Source of the DNA: a bacterium
Lineage (GTDB): Bacteria; Zixibacteria; MSB-5A5; GN15; FEB-12
Length of the DNA: 64,000 bases
NCBI GenBank assembly: GCA_016708025.1
Contig: JADJGQ010000005.1
Location: forward strand, 1-64,000
Reading direction: 5' to 3'
Below are positions 33,829-40,544 of the stretch, in pieces (position 1 is the stretch's first letter; each line of letters opens with the position of its first letter). The notes under the pieces were generated by a model. The model ran no database searches, was not told the DNA's origin, and worked only from the letters and a program-made list of their open reading frames with translations. Both the position numbers and the translations under genes were made by a program.

Positions 33829-35031
33829 TTATCCTCGCACTAACTTGACTACTTTATCGGCCCGCTTGATCGTGCCATAGAATGTATCTTCGATTCCAAA
33901 TCGCTGCACCAGCTCGCGGCGTTGCGCCAGCGGCAGCGTGATCTCTTTCTTAACCCGATTGATCGATTCGCGATAGGTACCTACACCGAGCAGGTCATAC
34001 ACGAAGACCAACTGCTCGGAGAGCATCCGGTCGAGCGCATGCATCAGGGTGAAGTAGCGAGTCGCCTGCGGGATCGACCGAACCGAAGCCAGAAACTTGT
34101 CAAACGATGGCGCCATATCGGAATTCGGCTCAACTCCTGGGAAAAAGACCATCAAACCTGTCCGATACTGGGCCAGGTAGGATGCGTAGCGTGTATTGTT
34201 TTCTCCCAGGACCTCGTCAACCAATGTCCGGATACGGTAGAAGCAAGTGTTGTACATCGAGAAGATGATGGACAGGGCTACTTCTTCTTCGTCTTCCTGG
34301 AACTGCGGCTGTGAGGTCGCGGTCCCGGCGACCTCGATCAATCCATTCAGGATCAGCTTATAGACGGCGCGACAGGTGACAAACTCGCCCATCGGCGACA
34401 TATCCAGAAGTTCCGGCAAGGTCCGTTCCCCATTGATCAGGGATAACATCCGGAACTCGTCTACGGATAGCGAGATCTCTTCCTCTTCGGATTTAGGCGA
34501 CTTGGCAATACGCAGCAAGGCATCATCCGGCGGAAGGACTTTCTGGATCTCAGTCCATTCATCGATCCGGCGGGTCCCTTCCATGATCACATTCATGGTG
34601 GAAAGTTCAAGGTAGAATGGCGCATTGCGCGGCTGGGCGTTTTCATGGAAAATGAAATCCCCTTCCCGCCAGGAGAAGAGGTTATAGACGATCTCCTCGA
34701 TCTGCATCTTGAGGACAATACCGATCTCTTCTTTGTCGAAGAGATCCATATCGATCAGGGTGGTCCCCAATTGACGACCGGTCTGCTTGTGCAGGGTGAT
34801 CGCCCGCTCAAGGTCAGTCTTTGAGAGCTTCCCCCGTTTGAGCAGCAGATTCCCCAGCAGATCCTCGGAACTGTTGACCGAAGACGCATAGATGATATTG
34901 CCGTCGCGGAAGGCCACTTCCTTCTGGCGCGATGAGGTCTTGCACTCCAAAATGCCGGTCTTCTTGCCAGTTGACAGCAACTGGAGAATATCCGGGAACG
35001 ACACTGTTCGCAGATTACCTGAGAGACTCAT
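33829..35031 (-). CDS. DUF4388 (PATAN-like) protein
   Basis: 400 residues, no signal peptide. N-terminal DUF4388 domain (about 1-150): MSLSGNLRTVSFPDILQLLSTGKKTGILECKT, then VAFRDGNIIYASSVNSSEDLLGNLLLKRGKLSKTDLE and EIVYNLFSWREGDFIFHE. The C-terminal half (about 245-395) is helical and unknown (YLAQYRTGLMVFFPGVEPNSDM; TRYFTLMHALDRMLSEQ). DUF4388 proteins are frequent partners of roadblock and MglA proteins and of two-component systems in delta-proteobacteria and FCB bacteria. It directly precedes the small membrane protein. Confidence 0.85.
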   Translation of the reverse strand: MSLSGNLRTVSFPDILQLLSTGKKTGILECKTSSRQKEVAFRDGNIIYASSVNSSEDLLGNLLLKRGKLSKTDLERAITLHKQTGRQLGTTLIDMDLFDKEEIGIVLKMQIEEIVYNLFSWREGDFIFHENAQPRNAPFYLELSTMNVIMEGTRRIDEWTEIQKVLPPDDALLRIAKSPKSEEEEISLSVDEFRMLSLINGERTLPELLDMSPMGEFVTCRAVYKLILNGLIEVAGTATSQPQFQEDEEEVALSIIFSMYNTCFYRIRTLVDEVLGENNTRYASYLAQYRTGLMVFFPGVEPNSDMAPSFDKFLASVRSIPQATRYFTLMHALDRMLSEQLVFVYDLLGVGTYRESINRVKKEITLPLAQRRELVQRFGIEDTFYGTIKRADKVVKLVRG

Positions 35032-35144
35032 GTTACAAACCCTTAAAATCCATGCCCTGCATGGGTTGTTCGGTATGTCGGGTACTTCTGTGACTGTATC
35101 GGGACAAAAGCCGTAATTCTTTATCGGCGAGACAGGAATAACGA

Positions 35145-37451
35145 CTAACGGGGTCTGATTCGAAGCGGTGAGCGCAGATTGATCTGAATTTCTCCCACCA
35201 AACTCAACTGATGGATATAATCCGGGATATCGGCCGCGACTCCGGCGTGTGCATCTGTTTCATTTTGAACCGTCCGCTGTGCAATTCGTGAACAGATGAC
35301 CTCATCCAATCCATTGGCGTGATACGCTAGCCAGTCCGTCGGATCGGCTTTCCAGTTCTTACCTATAATCGCCACTACTGGTCTATCATCAGATTGTATA
35401 GTGAGCGACGGAAGATCCTCGATCGTTTGCCCGACAAGCAATCGCGCTTGTGGTAGACTTATGGAGATCGCCTTGCGGTGCAAGGAATAGCCAAGATCGT
35501 CACCCAGCGAATCGGCTCCGAAAAAACGGACCTTGTCGAACGATGATTCCTCTTTCCCCAGTTCTCGCCAGACCTGGCGGAACCGTCCTTCTATAGGAGA
35601 AGCGACATACACCCGCCGCGCGCCGAGCGAATCGGTCAGCCGCACGAAATCATCCAGCGCGTGATAATTCCCGGATAACAGGATACAGTAGCGGAGGCTA
35701 TCCACCTGATGTGAGCGAAGCCAGGGGAGCATGATCCGCTGGTCAAGCTGATACGGCTTGTCGGTCAGCCCGGTGATGATCAGGTCAGACTCGGCACTGG
35801 AAGGCTGACTTAGGATCATCACTCCGCCTGGCACGGTGTTGACAAAGACCTTTGATTCGGACTCATCCGAGGCGAACGCGATTGATGTAACCAATCCGAT
35901 ATTCAGTCCGATCAGGACCACCGCCAAAAGCCACCGTCGCGCTCGCTTTGATCCGAGCGCAACCGCGGCCAGACCGATAAGGTTGATTGAAACGACGATT
36001 ATGACGCCCCACCAGACCGGCGCAAGCGAGACATTGATCTGGAGTGACGGAAGTTCACTCCCACCGAACACTTTGACCGCCTCGAGCAATAGCTGTAAGA
36101 GCAAATCAAGGATTCGACCCACAAAAAGGCCGGCGATTGGAAGTATAGCATGGATCACCAGCATCATCAGGATCAGAACCAAAGCGGCAGACGCCAATGG
36201 GACGATCACCAGGTTGGCGGCCAACGATACCAACGGGATCTTCCCGAAGTAACATCCGATCAACGGAGCACTCACCAGTTGCGCCACCAACGACACAATG
36301 AGCGGGAAAAAGATCCATCGATACCACCGTCGGTTGTGATATGGTCGAAAGAGCGAAGTCACTTTGGGGACCACGAAGATCAGCCCCCAGGCTGTCACGA
36401 AAGAGAGTTGGAAGCCGACATCAAACAGCTCCGGCGGATCCACCAGCAGGATCAGCAACATAGATAGAGCAATGATATTGTTGAGATTGATCCGTCGCTC
36501 GATCAGTCCGGCTACAATTACCAGGGCGGCCATCACGGATGCGCGCATGACCGAAGGTTCACCGTAGGACAGAGTCGCAAAAAGGACCACCACAGTCAGC
36601 AGGATAATTGCGCGAGCCTTCCGGCCAAACGAAAATGGAGTCAGTGCAAGAATGAAAAATCCGAGCACCACCGCGACATTCGAGCCGGAGACCGCCATCA
36701 AGTGCAAAGTGCCGCTATCTCGAAACATCTGGTATATCTCAACCGGAATGTCCCGGGTCTCCCCTATCAGGAACCCGGAAGCTAGAGCAGCGCTTGAGGG
36801 CGATAGGTTGGCATACAGCAGTTCGCGGATCAAGTCGCGCAACCGGTCGGTAAGGGCATAAAATCCAAGCCCGGCGCGGCGGTTGACTCGCAGGTCAAGT
36901 ACGCCCGGGAGGTAGACAGTCCCGAATATCCCTTTGAGATTCAAGTATCGATTATAATCGAACTGACCCTGCGCGGCGCGTTCCTCCACCAGATAGATTC
37001 GCCCAAAAAACTCGATCGCATCTCCGCGCTGGAGAGCAGTCGTGGTATCGCTGATCCGCAGCAACAGCCGTCCGGTCACGCGTTGGGCGATTGTCCCCCC
37101 CAGCGAATCAACCTCGACAATTATCTCAGTTCTCTCCGGTTTCAGTTCGGGCCAGTCGGCTACCTCGCCATACACCTGCACGACCTGATTGGGGTCGGCA
37201 ATCTGATGGTAATGCGATGGCGGGAGCTGATAGATCAAATGGGCATAATGAAGTCCGGCTAATCCACCCAGAGAGAGAGCGAAAAAAAGTGGTGCCAGAG
37301 TATTGCGGCGCAGGGCGGTCAATACTATTCCGCCGATTCCCGCGCTCAGCGAGATCAGGAGAAATGCCAGTAGGGCAGGATGAAACAGATCAGCGAACAG
37401 AATACCGCCGACTACTGCCCCCAGCAGCAAAAGGCCCGGATATGTACGCAC
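35145..37451 (-). CDS. comEC: ComEC/Rec2-family DNA uptake channel with degenerate MBL domain
   Basis: 768 residues. DUF4131-type N terminus with membrane segments and an OB-like part (QVYGEVADWPELKPERTEIIVEVD); the competence channel domain starts around residue 220 (SGFLIGETRDIPVEIYQMFRDSGTLHLMAVSGSNVAVVLG, the ComEC signature) and has about 8-10 membrane helices to residue 525. The C-terminal part keeps the shape of the metallo-beta-lactamase domain (VPGGVMILSQ, MLPWLRSHQVDSLRYCILLSG), but where HxHxDH should be it reads LSGNYHALDDF (35646-35683). Import of single-stranded DNA is its family role; whether it cuts the other strand is doubtful. It lies 113 bases from the DUF4388 gene. Confidence 0.9.
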   Translation of the reverse strand: MRTYPGLLLLGAVVGGILFADLFHPALLAFLLISLSAGIGGIVLTALRRNTLAPLFFALSLGGLAGLHYAHLIYQLPPSHYHQIADPNQVVQVYGEVADWPELKPERTEIIVEVDSLGGTIAQRVTGRLLLRISDTTTALQRGDAIEFFGRIYLVEERAAQGQFDYNRYLNLKGIFGTVYLPGVLDLRVNRRAGLGFYALTDRLRDLIRELLYANLSPSSAALASGFLIGETRDIPVEIYQMFRDSGTLHLMAVSGSNVAVVLGFFILALTPFSFGRKARAIILLTVVVLFATLSYGEPSVMRASVMAALVIVAGLIERRINLNNIIALSMLLILLVDPPELFDVGFQLSFVTAWGLIFVVPKVTSLFRPYHNRRWYRWIFFPLIVSLVAQLVSAPLIGCYFGKIPLVSLAANLVIVPLASAALVLILMMLVIHAILPIAGLFVGRILDLLLQLLLEAVKVFGGSELPSLQINVSLAPVWWGVIIVVSINLIGLAAVALGSKRARRWLLAVVLIGLNIGLVTSIAFASDESESKVFVNTVPGGVMILSQPSSAESDLIITGLTDKPYQLDQRIMLPWLRSHQVDSLRYCILLSGNYHALDDFVRLTDSLGARRVYVASPIEGRFRQVWRELGKEESSFDKVRFFGADSLGDDLGYSLHRKAISISLPQARLLVGQTIEDLPSLTIQSDDRPVVAIIGKNWKADPTDWLAYHANGLDEVICSRIAQRTVQNETDAHAGVAADIPDYIHQLSLVGEIQINLRSPLRIRPR

Positions 37452-37469
37452 AGTCCCCCGACGAAATCG

Positions 37470-39077
37470 TTACGATGATTTCGGTTTTCGACGTGAGAAG
37501 ATCTCACGCAGGACCGAAATCTCTTTCACACCCAAAATCTTGCAAAGAATGATATACACGACCATGCCGCTCAGGAGTGGAACAAAAGCGGCGACGATAC
37601 GCCCGATCGCTCCCTCCGGCAGACCGATGTTCTCAAGCGGAATGAATGACGCCCCGCCAAACGCGATCCCTGCGGCTACCAGAATTCGCACAAACCGTGT
37701 CCAGAGCTGATTGTATGGTAGCTTCACGCCGCGGTGCGGCAGGAAATACAGCAGTAATCCAAAATTGGCGATCGAAGCAATCGAGGTTGCGGCCGCCAGT
37801 CCGGCAAAATCCCACACTTTGATCAGCGGATAATAGAGGAAAATGTTAAGCGCGACTGAACCGATCGACATAAACATCGGCCACTTGGCATCCCCTAAAG
37901 CGTAATATGCCGGTGCCAAAACTCGAACCGCCCCGGCTCCGATGATCCCATACGAATAGTGAAGCAAAGCAAGCGCAGTCGCATCAGCATCGGTCGCCGA
38001 AAATCTCCCATACTGATAGATCATCTGGATCAACTGCGGGGCGAGAAGCGCAAGCGCGACCGCCGACGGAACGATCAACATGAAATTCAGCGTCAGCGCT
38101 TCGGTGACCGTTTTCCCGAGTCCCTCCATGTCTTTCTTGCTAGCCAGTTCTGCGGCACGCGGCAAAGCGACAGTCCCAAGGGCGACGGCGAACACGCCAA
38201 GAGGGAAATGCATGATGCGGAACGCATAATTGAGATACGATACTGATCCTTCAGCCAGGAATGAGACCAGCAAGGTCGAGATCAGAATATTGATCCGGCT
38301 GGCGGATAGCCCGATCATCATCGGACCAAACAGCCGCATCATCTTTTTGAGCCCTTCGTCCCACAGGCTTAAGTGCGGCCGGAACCGGTAACCGATCTGA
38401 TTGAGAGAAGGTATTTGTACGACAATCTGGCCGATTCCGCCAACGAGCACGCCGATCGCCAGCGTGTAGATCGGCATATCGAAATAGTTGTAGAGCAGCA
38501 GCACCGAGAGGATTGATCCGACATTAAACATCGCCGGGGAAAGCGCGGGAATGCCGTAGCGTTCGAACGAGTTGAGCATCCCCATGATCAGCGCGGACAG
38601 CGAGACCAACGGCAGGAAAAACCACATGATCTGGGTCAGGTGGACGGTCAGCCAGAACTTGTCATGAACCTCGGTGAAGCCATGAGCGGTGAGCGAGATG
38701 ATCACCGGAGTGGCCGCAAAACCGATCAGGGTGACCAATGCCAGCACCATCCCCATCGCCGTCAGAACCGTATTGGCCAGCCGGAAGGCATCTTCCTTGG
38801 ATTCCTGCACCAGCTTCTCTTTAAATACCGGGACAAATGAGGATGAGAGCGCCCCCTCGGCAAACAGGTCTCTGAGGAGGTTCGGAATGCGGAAGGCAAC
38901 GACAAACGCATCGGTCGCCATACCGGCTCCGAAGTAATAGGCCATCACCTGTTCCCGGACCAAGCCGGAAATACGGGAGATACCGGTCCCAATGGAGGCC
39001 AGCCAGGCTGATCGGAAGAGTGAACTTTTCGTTTCGTTGCCGGTTGACAAATCTATCCTGCTCACTATATTAGCCAA
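37470..39077 (-). CDS. murJ: lipid II flippase MurJ
   Basis: 535 residues, about 13-14 membrane segments. It flips lipid II across the inner membrane for peptidoglycan synthesis. Recognised by SAWLASIGTGISRISGLVREQVMAYYFGAGMATDAFVVAFRIPNLLRDLFAEGALSSSFVPVF, a family-defining stretch (given here only as SRISGLVREQ and IPNLLRDLFAEGALS for reference), and by later APAYYALGDAKWP. The first 17 or so residues are less conserved; the rpsT promoter lies within them on the other strand. comEC is 18 bases downstream. Confidence 0.95.
   Translation of the reverse strand: MANIVSRIDLSTGNETKSSLFRSAWLASIGTGISRISGLVREQVMAYYFGAGMATDAFVVAFRIPNLLRDLFAEGALSSSFVPVFKEKLVQESKEDAFRLANTVLTAMGMVLALVTLIGFAATPVIISLTAHGFTEVHDKFWLTVHLTQIMWFFLPLVSLSALIMGMLNSFERYGIPALSPAMFNVGSILSVLLLYNYFDMPIYTLAIGVLVGGIGQIVVQIPSLNQIGYRFRPHLSLWDEGLKKMMRLFGPMMIGLSASRINILISTLLVSFLAEGSVSYLNYAFRIMHFPLGVFAVALGTVALPRAAELASKKDMEGLGKTVTEALTLNFMLIVPSAVALALLAPQLIQMIYQYGRFSATDADATALALLHYSYGIIGAGAVRVLAPAYYALGDAKWPMFMSIGSVALNIFLYYPLIKVWDFAGLAAATSIASIANFGLLLYFLPHRGVKLPYNQLWTRFVRILVAAGIAFGGASFIPLENIGLPEGAIGRIVAAFVPLLSGMVVYIILCKILGVKEISVLREIFSRRKPKSS
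39044..39071 (+). promoter_or_regulatory. rpsT promoter, inside the 5' end of murJ
   Basis: TTGACA (39044-39049), a 16-base spacer and TATATT (39066-39071), near-consensus. Transcription would start about 39078, some 33 bases before the rpsT TTG. murJ starts at 39077 on the other strand, so the promoter lies in its first dozen codons. Confidence 0.65.
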
Positions 39078-39110
39078 TTAGTTACGTAAACTGAGAAGAA
39101 AGGACAGACG

Positions 39111-39377
39111 TTGCCGAATCACAAGTCTAATTTTAAGCGCATGCGTACCAACGAGAAAGCCCGGCTTCGCAACCGGACCCTGCGCTCCCGCCTCCGCACC
39201 ACCGTCAAAGAGGTGCGAGAAGAAGAGACTCCGGACGCCGCCGCCAAGAAGCTTCTGGACGCCCAGCAGCTCCTGGACAAGGCTGCATCGGCCGGTCTGA
39301 TTCATAAGCGGAATGCCGATCGCAACAAGTCCCGGCTGGCCAAAGCCGTCAAAAAGCTGGCCGCCCCGAAAGCCTAA
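39111..39377 (+). CDS. rpsT: 30S ribosomal protein S20
   Basis: 88 residues. It starts with TTG, preceded by AAAGGA. It opens MPNHKSNFKRMRTNEKARLRNRTLRSRLR, the usual very basic S20 start, and binds 16S rRNA at the 30S foot. E. coli rpsT also begins with a weak UUG codon, which matters for its translational autoregulation. A terminator follows directly. It is divergent from murJ. Confidence 0.95.
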   Translation: MPNHKSNFKRMRTNEKARLRNRTLRSRLRTTVKEVREEETPDAAAKKLLDAQQLLDKAASAGLIHKRNADRNKSRLAKAVKKLAAPKA

Positions 39378-39398
39378 GCGCTTCGATCACCAAAATAG

Positions 39399-39431
39399 AA
39401 AACTCGCCTGCGGATGCAGGCGAGTTTTTTT
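39399..39431 (+). terminator. terminator of rpsT
   Basis: AACTCGCCTG / CAGGCGAGTT stem with a CGGATG loop and seven T; the A-run upstream lets it also serve the convergent gene at 39465. Confidence 0.9.
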
Positions 39432-39464
39432 GTACCACCAACTGACTCTATCTGGAAACCACAA

Positions 39465-40277
39465 TCAACGATTCAGTATATAAACCTGCCCCTCAAAAAA
39501 AGTCGTCCGGCACGATTGCTCCCGGATCAGCACCATATCTTTCAGGAACTGCTCTTTCTCTTCCACCGGGATCTCGGCCCGAAGAACCGACAGCGGGAAG
39601 TCGATATTGAAAACCCGGCGGTCGGTCTGCACCATGATAACATAGGGCGGGAAATACTGCTCGGTAAACGCGGCCCGCTCCAGATCGATCAGACCGAATG
39701 ATGGCAGGGTTAAGTGTCCGCTGAATGTCTGGCTCCGCAGGACGGCATCGGCAAAGCTCCCCGAACCGCCATCGGGCATATATGTCCCTTTCCGAAGGAT
39801 CTGCTGGAAAAGCGCACTGATACTGGCAGGACAACCGGACGCGTGGTCGCTGCGCATATGAACGATCAGCGAGCGATGACGGGGAAATTCGAAGTGCAGG
39901 TGCAGATAGTCGTTATGACTGGTCGAAGAGTCCGGTTCATCGAGGCAGATCAACCCACGATTTTCTTCGGCAAACGCTTGTAGATCACCGTAGGTGAAGT
40001 TGATCAGCGCAAGGCGCGGACTGGTCACGCGCAGCGATTTCCGGGTGCAGACTTGTACCGGCAGATGGGTCAAGTCGAGCATCTGGTACGACCGGAAACT
40101 GTCGGCATCCTGTAACAGCAGGAAGGAACCATCCTCAAGATCAAGCACCGGGAACGGATGACGGATCAGCCTGGCTTCATCATGATCGATCACGCTTTGA
40201 GGCGTAAGCGACCAATCGAAGCAGTGGATCCGTTCGACATCTAAGAGGCGAAGCATGGTCAGGACAGAACTGGTCAT
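39465..40277 (-). CDS. orphan with ParB/SbnI-like N-terminal fold
   Basis: 270 residues. No signal peptide or membrane segment. The N-terminal 70 residues (VERIHCFDWSLTPQSVIDHDEARLIRHPFPVLDLEDGSFLLLQDADSFRSYQMLDLTHLPVQVC) follow the plan of ParB/SbnI-like domains: 'pIvl..dG.y.lLDG.hR..A...lg...vpvqv', but the acidic/Gly-rich signature is altered to QDADSFRSYQML. The central part has HNDYLHLHFEFPRHRSL and HMRSDHASGCPASI. It could be a degenerate kinase of free serine (SbnI/SerK group) or an unrelated nucleotide-binding protein. It stands alone. Confidence 0.6.
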   Translation of the reverse strand: MTSSVLTMLRLLDVERIHCFDWSLTPQSVIDHDEARLIRHPFPVLDLEDGSFLLLQDADSFRSYQMLDLTHLPVQVCTRKSLRVTSPRLALINFTYGDLQAFAEENRGLICLDEPDSSTSHNDYLHLHFEFPRHRSLIVHMRSDHASGCPASISALFQQILRKGTYMPDGGSGSFADAVLRSQTFSGHLTLPSFGLIDLERAAFTEQYFPPYVIMVQTDRRVFNIDFPLSVLRAEIPVEEKEQFLKDMVLIREQSCRTTFFEGQVYILNR

Positions 40278-40482
40278 ACCGGTTCAATAAGCAACCGGTA
40301 TGCCTCCCGATAATGTTACCAGTACAATAGCCTTAAGCTGTTGCTGTCTATGATAGTCCAATTACGATGTCCTCCCCTGCCAGATATGGTCGCTGAGAAA
40401 AGAGAGAGACCGGGCTTGCCGCTTTCATAAACTATGCAAGGGAGGTTATGGCCGGATGACCCTTTGGGCAGATAATCTCGCG

Positions 40483-40519
40483 CAAAGAAAAGGGCAGCCG
40501 ATCTGATTGCGGCTGCCCT
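40483..40519 (-). terminator. terminator of the M28 peptidase gene
   Basis: Minus strand AGGGCAGCCG / CGGCTGCCCT stem then TTTTCTTTG, 26 bases after the stop at 40545. The rest of the 40278-40544 gap shows nothing else. Confidence 0.8.
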
Positions 40520-40544
40520 GAAGCTCTCTACTGGTCCTGTTTGT

